A stretch of DNA of 64,000 bases, from NCBI GenBank assembly GCA_029893765.1, contig JARXZD010000006.1, forward strand, positions 1 to 64,000, in the 5' to 3' direction. This DNA is from Bacilli bacterium PM5-9 (lineage in GTDB: Bacteria > Bacillota_I > Bacilli_A > JAJDGJ01). The stretch's first letter is position 1. The number at the start of each line of letters is the position of its first letter. Position numbers and translations under genes: made by a program. Shown here piece by piece: positions 44,390 through 56,500 of the stretch. The notes under the pieces were generated by a model that was not told where the DNA came from, made no database searches, and worked only from the letters and a program-made list of their open reading frames with translations.

Positions 44390-44858
44390 AATAATTTGTA
44401 TTGGTAAATTAAAAGAAAAATATTTAAAAGATGGCATAAGTGAATTTTTGAAAAGATTGAAAGTTTATGCAAAAGTTGAAATAATTGAGGTTGATGAAAC
44501 GAAAATTTGTGATAATCCAAGTGATAGTGAAATTAAAAATGTTATTGAAGATGAAGCAAAAAAAATAGAAAAATACCTTCAAACAAGCGATTATGTTATT
44601 ACTTTAGATGTTAAAGGTAAAACAATTAATAATATGGAATATGTCAAAATGATTGATAATGCTTGTTTAAATGGTTATTCAAGCTTTAGCTTTATTATTG
44701 GTGGTAGTTATGGTATCTCAAATAGACTTGTTGATCTTAGTAATTTTAATTGGTCTTTTTCAAAATTAACTTTTACTCATCAAATGATTAGATTATTACT
44801 AATTGAACAAATTTATCGTGGTTTTAAAATTATGAAAAATGAACCATATCATAAATAA
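44379..44858 (+). CDS. rlmH: 23S rRNA (pseudouridine-1915-N3)-methyltransferase RlmH
   Basis: The 159-residue SPOUT methyltransferase begins at a GTG (44379) giving MKIKIICIGKLKEKYLKDG, the usual RlmH start. The C-terminal knot carries FIIGGSYGIS (about 104-113) and MIRLLLIEQIYRGFKIMKNEPYH (end). It methylates pseudouridine 1915 of 23S rRNA on assembled ribosomes. Start sites further upstream (44367) would add four residues with no better ribosome-binding site. Confidence 0.94.
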   Translation: MKIKIICIGKLKEKYLKDGISEFLKRLKVYAKVEIIEVDETKICDNPSDSEIKNVIEDEAKKIEKYLQTSDYVITLDVKGKTINNMEYVKMIDNACLNGYSSFSFIIGGSYGISNRLVDLSNFNWSFSKLTFTHQMIRLLLIEQIYRGFKIMKNEPYHK

Positions 44859-44906
44859 ATTGTATTATAAATTAAAAAATAATTACTTATATTAAGGAGT
44901 ATAGTT

Positions 44907-45608
44907 ATGGATACAAACAATGATTTTGAAATTATTAACGATATTGAAAAACAATTGTTAAAAGATATTGATCAAAGCTGGTATTCATTTTTAAAAAAAG
45001 AACGAAATAAAGAATATTATCATAATTTGATTGAAAAGTTAACAAGTTCTTATCAAAAAACGAATATTTATCCAGATTTATATGATATTTTAAAACCAAT
45101 GAAAATAATAAGCAAAGCTGAAGTTAAGGTGGTTATTATTGGACAAGATCCTTATCATACACCCTTGGTTGCTGATGGCTTAGCATTTAGTAGTAAACAA
45201 AATAAAATACCTCCTAGTTTAAAGAATATTTTCAAGGAAATAAAAAGTGATTTGAATATTGTTAATGAATCACCTGATTTAACAAGTTGGGCTAAACAAG
45301 GTGTATTTTTAATAAATAGTGTTTTAAGTGTTGAAGAAAATAAAGCTAAAAGTCATCATAAATTGGGGTGGAGTGATTTTGTAATTAACTTAATTAAAGA
45401 CCTTGATAAAAATATACAATTAATTTTTGTTTTATGGGGCAATGATGCTCAAAAATATGAAAAATATTTAAATAATGCGATTGTGATTAAAGGAGTTCAT
45501 CCATCACCTTTAGCACGTGGAGGATTTTTTGGTGGTAAATATTTTTCTAAAATAAATGATATCCTTAAACAACAAAATAAATTACCAATAGATTGGAGAA
45601 CTTACTAA
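44907..45608 (+). CDS. ung: Uracil-DNA glycosylase (family 1)
   Basis: The 233-residue base-excision repair enzyme removes uracil from DNA. Catalytic motif VIIGQDPYH (about 75-83) with the activating Asp, FSSKQNKIPPSLKNIFKE, and the second signature HPSPLARGGFFGGKYF (about 197-212) with the active-site His are all present. It has the AAGGAG site eight bases before its ATG. Its stop TAA shares the final A with the ATG of folC. Confidence 0.95.
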   Translation: MDTNNDFEIINDIEKQLLKDIDQSWYSFLKKERNKEYYHNLIEKLTSSYQKTNIYPDLYDILKPMKIISKAEVKVVIIGQDPYHTPLVADGLAFSSKQNKIPPSLKNIFKEIKSDLNIVNESPDLTSWAKQGVFLINSVLSVEENKAKSHHKLGWSDFVINLIKDLDKNIQLIFVLWGNDAQKYEKYLNNAIVIKGVHPSPLARGGFFGGKYFSKINDILKQQNKLPIDWRTY

Positions 45609-46867
45609 TGAAATTTACAACACTAAGACAAGTATTAGATTATATCGAAAACAAAACAAACTTTCAATTAGGAATTCTAAGAGTAGAAAAGTTTTTAAAG
45701 CAAGCAAATATTCCTTTTGAAAACTTAAATTATATTCATGTTGGTGGAACAAATGGAAAAGGAAGTGTTTCTTATTATTTAAGTAATATTTTAATTGAAA
45801 GTGGCTATAAAGTTGGTATGTTTTCAAGCCCAAGTATTGAAAAACATAATGATCGAATTAGGATAAATAATGAGTTCATTCCTGATGAAGCAATTATTGA
45901 TTTTGTTAATGAATATTATGAAATAATTGAGCAAACTGAAGTAACAATGTTTGAAATAGATGTTTTAATGGCATTGGATTACTTTGCAAAAAACAAGGTT
46001 GAATATGTAGTTATGGAAGTTGGAATGGGTGGACGTTTTGATGGTACAAATGTTATTATGCCACTTTTTTCAATCATTACTAATATCGGAGTTGACCATC
46101 AAACATATTTAGGTAATGATAAATTAGAAATTGCCTATAATAAGGCTGGCATCATTAAAAAAGATAACCTTGTGATTACTGGTGAAAAAGATAAAAAATG
46201 TTTAAAAGTCATTGAAGATTATGCATTGAAAATGAATGCTCAAGTTATTGAAACAAATATTCCTGAAATTGTTTCACTTAGACCAATTATTTTCAATTAC
46301 AATAATTATAATAATATTGAACTGAAAACATTGGCAGATTATCAAATTAAAAACAGTATGATTGTTTTAGAGGCGGTAAATGTCTTAAAAAATAAATATC
46401 AAATGCCTATTAAAGATGAAGTAATAAAAGATGTTTTTAAAAAGAAAACATGGAATGGTCGTTTTGAAATAATGAGTGCAAATCCACTAATAATAATTGA
46501 TGGAGCTCATAATGTTGAAGGTGTAAAAGAATTAACAAGCTCAATAATGAAATTTAGCGAATATAAAAAAACAATTATGTTTGCAGCATTAGAAGATAAA
46601 GCAACTGATGAAATGGTTTCCATGCTAATTGATACTAATTCTGAAGTTGTGATTAGTGAGTTTGATTTTTATCGTACAAAAAAAGCTATTGATATTAATA
46701 AAAACTTTAATTTAGAAATTGCCTTAAATTATCAAGAATATCTAAATGAAAAAATAGTGAAAATGAAAAGTGATGAGATGTTAATTATAACTGGATCATT
46801 ATATTTTATAAGTGAAATAAGAAAATTTTTAATCAATACTTTAAATTTAGGTGAAAAAGTACTATAA
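45608..46867 (+). CDS. folC: Folylpolyglutamate/dihydrofolate synthase
   Basis: The 419-residue Mur-ligase-like enzyme adds glutamate to folate. ATP-binding loop VGGTNGKGSVSYYL (about 43-56), HNDRIRINNEFI, EVGMGGRFDGTN (about 137-148) and IIDGAHNVEG (about 293-302) are typical. ATG 45608 overlaps the ung stop by one base and uses GGAG at 45595. It may complete dihydrofolate synthesis as well. No other folate gene is in the window. Confidence 0.92.
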   Translation: MKFTTLRQVLDYIENKTNFQLGILRVEKFLKQANIPFENLNYIHVGGTNGKGSVSYYLSNILIESGYKVGMFSSPSIEKHNDRIRINNEFIPDEAIIDFVNEYYEIIEQTEVTMFEIDVLMALDYFAKNKVEYVVMEVGMGGRFDGTNVIMPLFSIITNIGVDHQTYLGNDKLEIAYNKAGIIKKDNLVITGEKDKKCLKVIEDYALKMNAQVIETNIPEIVSLRPIIFNYNNYNNIELKTLADYQIKNSMIVLEAVNVLKNKYQMPIKDEVIKDVFKKKTWNGRFEIMSANPLIIIDGAHNVEGVKELTSSIMKFSEYKKTIMFAALEDKATDEMVSMLIDTNSEVVISEFDFYRTKKAIDINKNFNLEIALNYQEYLNEKIVKMKSDEMLIITGSLYFISEIRKFLINTLNLGEKVL

Positions 46868-46898
46868 TATTAATATGTGAAATGGAGGACATAAAAAG

Positions 46899-47870
46899 AT
46901 GCTATTAGATAAAATGAAAGAAAATATTAAAGGTAAAAAAATTCGTATTGTATTAACAGAAGGTGAAGATGAAAGAGTTCTTGGTGCAGCAGTAGAGCTT
47001 GCTAATGATGATTTAGTATTACCAGTTTTAGTTGGTAATGTAGGTAATATTGAGGCTGTTGCTAAAAAGAATAATTGGAGTTTAGATAAATGTGAATTAA
47101 TTGATGTTGCAAGCTATGATAAACGAGAAGAAATGGCAGCAACAATGACTGAACTTCGTAAAGGTAAACAAACAAAAGAAGAGTGTGCTAAAATGTTAGA
47201 ATCTACTAATTATTTTGGAACAATGTTAGTAAAAATGGGATTAGCTGATGGATTGGTTGGTGGAGCTACATATTCTACTGCTGATACAGTTAGACCTGCT
47301 TTACAATTAATTAAAACAAAACCACAAAATAAAACTGTATCAAGTTCATTTGTAATTTATGATGAAACACAAAGATATATTATGGGTGATTGTGCTATTA
47401 TTGTTGATCCAAGTGATGATGAATTATGTGAAATCGCTGTTGAATCTGCAAACACTGCTCGTGTTTTTGATATTGATCCAAAAGTTGCCTTTTTATCTTA
47501 TTCAACAAAAGGTAGTGGTAAAGGAGCAGCAGTTGATAAAGTTGTTTCTGCAGTAAATAAAATGCAAGAATTAGATGTTGATTTTGAATATGATGGAGAG
47601 TTTCAATTTGATGCAGCATTCGTTGAAAGTGTTGGTAAATTAAAAGCTCCTGAATCTAAAGTTGCTGGTCAAGCTAATGTCTTTGTATTCCCTAACTTAG
47701 AGTGTGGAAATATTGGGTATAAAATTGCTCAAAGATTAGGAAAATTAAATGCATTAGGACCAATTTTACAAGGATTGAATGCGCCAATTAATGACTTATC
47801 AAGAGGTTGTTCAAAACAAGATGTTTATGAATTGTGTATTGTAACAGCAGCTCAACACTTAATGGTATAA
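46899..47870 (+). CDS. pta: Phosphate acetyltransferase
   Basis: The 323-residue enzyme interconverts acetyl-CoA and acetyl phosphate, usually for substrate-level ATP production with acetate kinase. The motifs ADGLVGGATYSTADTVRPAL (about 124-143), GDCAIIVDPSDDEL and FPNLECGNIGYKIAQRLG (about 265-282) match the Pta family; the length matches the short Bacillota form. Start behind GGAGG. The SDR gene follows after four bases. Confidence 0.95.
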   Translation: MLLDKMKENIKGKKIRIVLTEGEDERVLGAAVELANDDLVLPVLVGNVGNIEAVAKKNNWSLDKCELIDVASYDKREEMAATMTELRKGKQTKEECAKMLESTNYFGTMLVKMGLADGLVGGATYSTADTVRPALQLIKTKPQNKTVSSSFVIYDETQRYIMGDCAIIVDPSDDELCEIAVESANTARVFDIDPKVAFLSYSTKGSGKGAAVDKVVSAVNKMQELDVDFEYDGEFQFDAAFVESVGKLKAPESKVAGQANVFVFPNLECGNIGYKIAQRLGKLNALGPILQGLNAPINDLSRGCSKQDVYELCIVTAAQHLMV

Positions 47871-47874
47871 AAAA

Positions 47875-48633
47875 ATGAGTGCTTATAAAGTTGCTTTAGT
47901 AACTGGTGCTACTGGTGGAATTGGTAGTGCGATTGCTAAAAAGCTTGTTGAACAGGGTTTAAAAGTTGTAGTTACTGGACGTAATGCTGATAAGCTTAAT
48001 AGTTTAGTTGAAGAGTTAAATCGTGATAATGTTGTTTATTATGATACTTTCGATGTTAATGACTATGAAGCTATGAAAAATTTTGTTGAACAATTAAAGA
48101 TGAAAAATATTGAAATAGATATTCTTGTTAATAATGCTGGTTTAGCATTAGGTTTAGCCTCATTTCAAGAGTATGATGTTAGTGATATGATAACAATGTT
48201 AGATACTAATGTTAAATCATTGATGCTATTAAGCCATTTACTTGTTAAAGGTATGGTTGAAAGAAATAATGGTATTATCATTAACATTGGTTCAACAGCA
48301 GGTCAATTCGCATATCCTAATGGTAGTGTTTATTGTGCATCAAAAGCTGCCGTTAAAACATTATCAGATGGAATGAGAGTGGACTTAATGGCAACTGATG
48401 TTAAGGTTACAACGATAATGCCGGGCTTAGTTGAAACTGATTTTAGTTTAGTTCGTTTTAAAGGTGATAATGATAGAGCAAAAACAGTTTACCAAGGAAT
48501 CGATGCTTTGCAAGGTATTGATGTAGCTGAAGCAGTATGGTATGTTGTTAACCAACCTAAAAGAGTGCAAGTTAGTGAAATAGCTTTACTTGCTAATCAA
48601 CAAGGAAATGGGTTTACAAATTTTAAGAAATAG
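47875..48633 (+). CDS. Short-chain dehydrogenase/reductase, YdfG-like
   Basis: The 252-residue SDR has the nucleotide-binding TGATGGIGSAIAKKL (about 10-24), NNAGLAL (about 87-93), Ser in NIGSTAGQ (about 137-144) and the YCASK catalytic Tyr-Lys (about 155-159). The sequence PNGSVYCASKAAVKTLSDGMR and LVETDFSLVRFKGD resemble YdfG/3-hydroxy acid or serine dehydrogenases using NADP+. Gene context with pta does not fix the substrate. It is probably translated with pta. Confidence 0.88.
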   Translation: MSAYKVALVTGATGGIGSAIAKKLVEQGLKVVVTGRNADKLNSLVEELNRDNVVYYDTFDVNDYEAMKNFVEQLKMKNIEIDILVNNAGLALGLASFQEYDVSDMITMLDTNVKSLMLLSHLLVKGMVERNNGIIINIGSTAGQFAYPNGSVYCASKAAVKTLSDGMRVDLMATDVKVTTIMPGLVETDFSLVRFKGDNDRAKTVYQGIDALQGIDVAEAVWYVVNQPKRVQVSEIALLANQQGNGFTNFKK

Positions 48634-48688
48634 TTTTCTAGAAAGTTGAAAGCTTGATTAATAATTATAAAATTAGTATTCAATTTTT

Positions 48689-48720
48689 AAACATGATTTC
48701 ATTTTGAAATCATGTTTTTT
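48689..48720 (+). terminator. Terminator after pta-SDR
   Basis: A perfect 13-bp stem: AAACATGATTTCA (48689-48701), TTT loop, TGAAATCATGTTT (48705-48717), then Ts. Confidence 0.92.
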
Positions 48721-48938
48721 ATAATTTATAGATAAAAATGTTAATTAGTTTTTTAAAATGAAAGTTAAAAATTTATTTTGAAATAATTTTTAAATAATTA
48801 AAACAAAAATATGGACTTTGTGTTTTTTGTGTGATATACTTTTTACAAAGTAGACTAATAGTAAATTTTACTAACGATTTATTAACTATCAGTCGAATTA
48901 TTAATGAAAAACAAGAAAATAAAAAAGGAGTACTAGAC
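48721..48938. other. AT-rich leader of the LPXTG protein gene
   Basis: No ORF or clear hairpin. A possible -10 box (GATATACT) lies near 48832-48839. A translated upstream extension of the next gene in this stretch is unlikely, as the signal peptide starts at 48939. Confidence 0.35.
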
Positions 48939-50123
48939 ATGAAACGTTTTAAAAAATTATTTTTAATGTTTAATTTAATAATATTTATAACATCAATAAA
49001 TGTTTTGGCAGATGATTCATCATCAATTGTAAATGTTACAAAAAAATATGTCTTTACTATTAGTGGAAGTACTGGATATGTTGATCGCAGTCTTGGCAGT
49101 GTTGTTATGGAAGTACCAAATGCGGGTAATGGTTATACTAGGAAAAGTCGTGTTAAATTGAAATTTAAAAAGAATATTGATCCGAGTACACCTTATGAGT
49201 TTGTGAGTTTTAGGTATTCATATATTCCATCACTAATTGGTTTTGAAAGACAAGGTGCCAGTCCTTATGATTCTAGAGGGTCAATTCTAAAATATTCTAG
49301 CCCTGGAAGATATGTAAATGTCAATAGTACTTATATTGACTGGTCTGGTGCGACAAGGAATCTTGATATAGAAGTTAAGTTAGATAATGAAGATGGCACT
49401 CCTTTAGAATTAATTAAGGGGAGCGACTTATTTGATAGTGGAGATGTCAATAATGTACGTTATGTTAATTTTCCAAACAGGTCAATTGATCCAAATGAGT
49501 TAATTGCAAGTAGAAAAATGGATTTTAATTTAGTAGATACGTATGAATATAATTATATATTTAGTTATCAAATTCCATTGGATGTTATCTATCAAGCCGA
49601 AGGTTATTCTTATGCAAATTATAGTGTGGGTAGGGCAGAGACAACTCTAAGTGGAATGGTGGAAGTATCTTTAACTAAACCAAATGATTATAAAATTTGT
49701 AAGGGTGAAACAATTAAGCTCGATACAACAGTATCATCCGCTGATGTTGATAAGTCTGAGGCTGAATGGTATGGTACATTTCAATTTAAGAAAAAGGGTA
49801 TTAATAAATGGGTAGATATTAACCCTAAATTCATGGAAAACCTTGAAAAAAAGACTAATCCAAGTTATTCTTTTAAACCTAATTCAAGTTATAATGAGGC
49901 ACTGTTTCGCTATAAATATGTGCACAAGCGTGATGAAAATGTTGTGGTTTATTCAAAAACGAGTAGTTTGAAAATATTATCATCAAAAAAATGTAATGTA
50001 GATAATAAAAAAAATAAGAAAACGAAAAAGAAACTACCAGCAACTGGTAATAGTTATTTGACTTTAAATGTGTGTATACTTGTGTTTGGATTAATTGTTG
50101 TAAAAATAAAAAGAGTTATATAA
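48939..50123 (+). CDS. LPXTG-anchored surface protein
   Basis: The 394-residue protein starts at ATG 48939 (AAAGGAG eight bases upstream). Signal peptide about 1-25 (cut after VLA), extracellular beta-rich domain with many Tyr/Ser (about 26-350), then LPATG (366-370), hydrophobic helix and KIKRVI basic end. This is a standard sortase sorting signal. No domain is recognised. It may belong with the large protein gene at 50550 as surface partner; both lie behind separate promoters and no sortase is nearby. Confidence 0.85.
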   Translation: MKRFKKLFLMFNLIIFITSINVLADDSSSIVNVTKKYVFTISGSTGYVDRSLGSVVMEVPNAGNGYTRKSRVKLKFKKNIDPSTPYEFVSFRYSYIPSLIGFERQGASPYDSRGSILKYSSPGRYVNVNSTYIDWSGATRNLDIEVKLDNEDGTPLELIKGSDLFDSGDVNNVRYVNFPNRSIDPNELIASRKMDFNLVDTYEYNYIFSYQIPLDVIYQAEGYSYANYSVGRAETTLSGMVEVSLTKPNDYKICKGETIKLDTTVSSADVDKSEAEWYGTFQFKKKGINKWVDINPKFMENLEKKTNPSYSFKPNSSYNEALFRYKYVHKRDENVVVYSKTSSLKILSSKKCNVDNKKNKKTKKKLPATGNSYLTLNVCILVFGLIVVKIKRVI

Positions 50124-50450
50124 GTAATTTTAAAATATATACAATCTAGTAGAATATTACATTTAAGTGTTATATAAGTGTAAATGTATCTTTAATGGTT
50201 TAAAATGTACCTATTTGTATTCTAAAATAAAATTGTGGAGTTCTTGTGGAAAACCTCATTTTTAAATGTGGGTAACTATTCAGAATTTAGGAAAAAATAT
50301 TAAAAATTTTCGAAAAATTTTTAAATGAAAAATTGTTGGAAATATGGTGTATTTAGCTTTGTAATGGGCTTTTTAAGAACACTGAATATGTATACTGAAA
50401 GAATAGCAATATAGTAAATGTATTTTTTTGAATTTTGTTTGGATTAACTA
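50124..50450. other. Non-coding region between two surface-protein genes
   Basis: About 330 AT-rich bases without an ORF. No terminator of the preceding gene is clear. No known RNA motif was recognised. Confidence 0.4.
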
Positions 50451-50480
50451 TTGATTTTAGTGTGTGATTAAAGGTATAAT
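50451..50480 (+). promoter_or_regulatory. Promoter of the large surface protein gene
   Basis: TTGATT (50451-50456) and TATAAT (50475-50480) with an 18-base spacer, about 70 bases upstream of the start codon. Confidence 0.65.
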
Positions 50481-50549
50481 ATATGTGAGTTTTGTGAAGC
50501 AAATATGTTTTTTGAAAAGAAAATGTGTTGCAGAAAGGTGGAGGATTAT

Positions 50550-53500
50550 ATGAATAAAAAAATTAAGAAAATTAAACTGAGGGTGTTAGCTGCATTAGTA
50601 GCGTTGTTTAGTGTATTTTCAATGTTTGGAATTAACAATGTAAATGCAGATGCACCACAAGTTAAAGCAATATCATTAACAACTTATTTAAAGTTATTAG
50701 ATGTTGATAATGTAGCTGGTGAACCACAAAAATCATTTAGTGGTGAAACAGTTTATACTTATGGAGGTTTCCATACTCAAGAAGGTGGAACTGGATTACC
50801 TGAAAAATCAATGGTTTTCAGATTAAAAATGCCTAAAGGATCAGAAGTTTCTCATGCGAAAAACTCTGTTTTTCATAGCGTGAAAGGTAATGCTGATAAT
50901 CCTGAAGAAGTAAACGATGATGCAAATTATGATTATCAATGGTTTATTTGGGACGAAGCTGTTCATCCTGGGCAAGTAAAAGATTTCCTATTTAAAATTA
51001 AACCTTCATTTAATGGTATTACTGAAAATGATGCTAAAATACCACTTGAATTGAAAGCATATACTTTTGATAATGATACAAATAAAGTTATTGATGAACT
51101 ATCTGGTTCAACAGCAACTAATTATTTTGAAAATGTTACTGATAAATTTGGATGGAACAATGTTAGTAATTCTTTTAATACTGGTTTACAAGAAACTTCA
51201 TCATCATCATTACCAAATGATTATAAAATTACTTTCTCATCTACTTCAAAATATGGAGAAAATGATTATGGTATGTCGTATGCAAAAAGTTTTAATTTTG
51301 AAAATATTATTGAAATTCCATTATCATCTAATAACCAACCATATTTACTTATAACAGCTGATAATTTATATAATGCTGATGGAAGCGATAAATTAGATGC
51401 ATCTGAATATGAAATTTTAGAAAAAGTAAGTATTAATTCAGTTGAGTATATTACTAAAGTTAAAATAAAACAAACAGTAACTAATTCAAATTACCCTGAT
51501 GCTGAGGGAAATTATAAAGAATTAAATGCGACAGCTTCAATTATGATAAAAGATAGTGCTTTAAATACAGCAACTATTTTAAATGATGATAAACTTGCTG
51601 CAGGTGAAAGTGCAGATTATGTTATTAAAGTTGTTGATGGTTCAAATAATAAAGTAACTCCGGCAGTAAATGTAAAGGATATTAATAAAGATTCTCAAGA
51701 TGTTGCAGCTACAACAGGTACAACAACTATAAGATTTAAAAATATTCGCAAAACAGGTGAAGAATCTAATAAAAATCCTTTTACTAAAAAAATTGTAAAA
51801 ATTGGTTCATCAGATGCAACTAACTCTTCTCCAGGAGCAATTTCTGCTTTTGCTAACGATTTAATTACTTATGAAATTGGTGAAGGGTTTACTAACTTAC
51901 AAGGAAAAGCATTAGATAATATAACTTTTATTGATGGAGGTTATACAATTAATCAAATGCATCCTGTTGAAATAAAAACAGGAGAGTATGATAATCTAGG
52001 AACAAGTGCTACTTTAGAAGTTTATGGTTCAACCGATGGTGGAAATACTTATTCGATAGTTAAGACATTTTCAAATAGTGATTTGAGTAATAATGTTGAC
52101 TTCACTTTTCCAACTTCACCAGTAACAAAATATGATCATTTAAAGTTAGTGTATAAAAACCTTCCTGATGGATTTAAAATAAAAAGTGCACCTCAATTAA
52201 TGTATCAAGTTGAAGATAGAACTGATGCAGTTGCACATATGGAAAAAGTTGAAAATGATGCAACAATGACATATTCATATAAAATTGATGATTCTGATCC
52301 ACAAGCATATACATCGGAAGAAAAGAAATCTTCAACATTCTTTACATATAAAATTTTATCTACTGATGAAAACGGAAGATATTCTTCAAATAAATCAGCA
52401 ATTAATTTGAAAAATAATCAAGAGCCAGTTTACTCAAGAATGTCAGCCAACTTTGATAAAGGTGATGTATGGTTATTTACTATTACATATAAAAACATTA
52501 CAAATACAACAATTGATATGACAGATTATACAATTGATGATGAATTCACACCTAATTTATCACCATATAGTGGAGAAAATACAACTGTTGATGGTTCTAC
52601 ATCGATTGATTCAAAATATTTAAATTCTAGTGTTAATAGTAATATGATTTTATGGGATCCAGTAAACCCTACGCAAAAATATCCTAGTGATGTTAGTGTA
52701 ACAACAAGTGGAGATTCATATAAAATAAAAATGCCAGATAATTTCTTACTAGGACCACAACAAACTGTTAATATTACTTATACAATGTCAATTGATGATG
52801 ATTATGTTGATGCTCAAACACTAGGTAATGAATATGATGTTTTAAATCCTTCTAATGGAGTAGTTGCTCAAGGTGAATTATGGGTGTCAATTCCTCCATG
52901 TTATAAAATTGAAAATACTTCAGTTTGTGTTATTCCAGTAAATTACAATAAGACAGTTGCTAATGTTACAAAAGAAACAGCACCTACAACTTTACCAGCA
53001 GTAGGTGAAGCGATTGCATATACTGTTACGTTAACAAATACTACTAATCGTACAATGACAAATGTTAAATTAGTAGATAAATATGATGAAATATTAGATC
53101 CGTATAATGAAAAAGCATTGTTACATGCTGCTGATACTGAATATCCTGATTATGAAAAACTTATTAATAGTACATCTACTAAGTTAAATATGGCTTTTGG
53201 TGCAAGAACATCGACTACTATTAGCCTTGCTAATCTTAATATTGATTTAGATAGTAATCGAGCAAATAATGAATTTGTTGTTGACATTAATTCAATAAGT
53301 TTAAAACCAGGTGAAAGAATTGAATTAGTTTATACGATGATAGTTAATTCAAAAGCACAGCCAGGACAAACATTTGATAATTATTTCTATGCTTATGAAA
53401 ATGGTGATGCATTATTTTATCAAGGACATCGTCAATGGCGTATTGATCCAAATCAAGATAAAGATGGAATTGTCGATGTAGTTAAAAAGGCATCAGGTAT

Positions 53501-56500
53501 TACAGTTGATGGTGATAAACCAAATACTAATATGCTTATTCATGGAGAAAAACTAGAATATAGAGTTGATATTGGTAATTACCATTCTCGTTTAAATAAA
53601 ATAATTGACTTAACTACTATTAAAGATAGAATGCCTTCGAATCTAGTTTTGGATGAGTCAACAATAAAAGTTGAGAAAGTAATAATTAATGCTGATGGTA
53701 CAGAAACAAAAACACCATTTACAGATTTTGTTACAGAAGTTGATATAGCTACTGATCCAAAGGAAACTGTTTTCCAAGTTAATTTAAATAATCCGATACA
53801 ATTAGAATCTGAATTGATAACATTAGCTAATGGTAGTACAGTTGCTAAAAACAGAGTATACCTTACTTATGAGGTAACAGTTGATACTGAATCAGATCGT
53901 TTCTCATTTGATGATAGCACTGCTCAAACAATTATTAGAAAAAACTATGCTTATGCTTACTTTAAACAAGAAAGTACTGATCTTGTTGTAAAAAGTGGTA
54001 ATAGTTTAGTACAGGATGCTGGTGATACGGATAAAAATGCTGAATCTAAAACATATGTATTAAATAATACTGCAGTTAAAATTTATAATGATAAAATCTT
54101 ATCAGGTGCAATTAATAAAGCAACTTTAAATGAAGTTAATGTTAGTACAACTGATTTAACAAGAGGTTATACTCTAACTATTAAAAATAATAGTTTAGCA
54201 CCAATGAATTTAGCTAAAATAGTTGATATTTTACCAGAATATGAAAAAATGGATACAAATATTACACCAAAAATTGAAGTATATGATACAAAAGGTGATC
54301 TTGTTGGTGAGTATACTTTAAATTATCAAGAAGATGATTCATATTTAAATGCTAGCGGCGATACTCAAAAACGAGTAATATTTACTAGTTATGAAAATAG
54401 TGGAACTAAACCACTTTCAGTTTTAAAAGCTGAAACAAAAAAAGAAGGCGAAAATATTACGATTTTGCCAACAAAAATTGTCTTAAAATATAGTACAGTT
54501 GTTGATGGTGAAACAGTTATAAAAGATTTTAAAGCTGCTGAAGATAATAAAACAACAAAATTAAATCAAGCTGCTTTATATTTAAGAGATAATGATGCAG
54601 TATTAACATTAGAAGCAAATGGTGGACAAGCACTTGCAGATGATTCACTTGAAGATAATGGAGCAAATAACTGGGATTCAAATCCTGATACAAAAGTTAG
54701 ATATGCTAGCTCTTCAAATGCAGTAACAATTGCAAACTCAATTTCTCCGTTTGTTAATATCAAAGCACAAATGGTTGAAGATTTAGGTGCTGGGGCTGAA
54801 AAATATAATGACTACAATAAAGATACTGATGGTATAACACCAGGTGATTATGTAGCTTATAAAATTAATTATGGAAATGCAAATACAGCAAACCTTGATT
54901 TATTATCTGGTGCAAAAGTAGTTGCAATCTTACCAAGTGGTATTACATATGCTGGATTACAAAGAGATACTAGTGGAAATGAAATTGTTCCTAGTGGATT
55001 AAGTAATGGCGGAGTTCCAACGATTACAACTTTAAGTGATGGTCGTCAAGTTCTTGTGTGGGATACAACTGAAGATTTACATCCTGCTGTTTCTGCATCT
55101 GATGAAAGAGAATTTGTTTTTAGAACAAATACAAAACCAAATGTTTTTGCTCAATATGGTGTTGAATCATATGTTGTTCCTAAAAATGATGTAACTCAAT
55201 TCTTCTATGAAAAAATTATTAAAAGTTCAGTTCAATATACAAGTAAATATAAATATGAGCAAGCATCAAGAGACATTTCAGCATTATTACCTGAATATAA
55301 AGGAGTAACAAGATTTGTTGAAACATCAGCTCCAATTGATGTATATGGAATGCTTCATATTTCAACTGAATATAGTGTTGAAGAAAAAGCTTTATCAAGT
55401 AATATTGCAAAAAGTTCAGCAAGCAATAAAATAATTAGCATTCCTACTCGTGATGATGAAGTAACATACGATATGGAAATTGTTACAAAAGTGCAAAGTA
55501 AAGGTTTAAAAGAATTAGTATTAATTAATAGATTAGCTGATTTAAACGACTTAACACTTACAACTTCTCGTGAACGTGAAAGTGAAGCAAAAATAAGATT
55601 AGATGGTAATGGAAACTTTAAAGGTAAAGTAGTTGAAACAGGAACAAATACACCTGATTCAAATTATGATGATAGTTTATTAACAATTGAATACTTTGTT
55701 GGTGCTGCTAATGAAGAATTTAGTGTTGCTGATTGGTCTGGAGTATCATCTTCAAAATGGCTAAGTGAAAGTGATTTACTAGCAGCTGGATATGACTTTG
55801 ATGATGTAAGTGCATTTAGAATTATAGTTGACCCAACATATGTTGTTAGTCCAGGTCACAAGCTTAACATAAGATTTGATGCAAAATTAAAAGACTATAA
55901 AATCAGTAATAAAGTTGGTTATGGATCATTTGGATTTAGAGGAACAGTTAATAGTTTAGCTGAGGATGAAGTTTTACTTGAACCAATTAAAGTTGGGGTT
56001 AAAACAGTAGTACCATTCGATCGTGCTATAATCACTAAAGTTCTTAACGATTCATCAGATACTCCAAAAGTTAAAACATTTACAGTTAATTTATTAAAAA
56101 TTGACAAAGTAACTAAAGCTACTGTTGATAGTACAACACATAAAGTTACTGTAGATAGAAAAGAAGGTAATAAGTGGGTTGGAACAGTTAATGTTTATGA
56201 TTTAGATAAAAATTACAATTATGTTATAACTGAAAAAGTTCCAAATCATTTCTTAGTACCAGTTTATAGCTCAGTAAGCAAATTACAGGACGATGGTGCA
56301 GTTGAATGGGCTTTAAAGGTCATCAATACACCAGAAAAAACATTATGGGTTAAATATCATGCTAATGGAGGAAAAGATGCTCCAATAGATAGTATTGATT
56401 ACTATAATGGTGATACTGTAAAAGTTAAAAAGCGTGAAAATACAACAAGAGAAAATTACAAATTTATTGGATGGAACACTAGAAAAGATGGAAAAGGTAC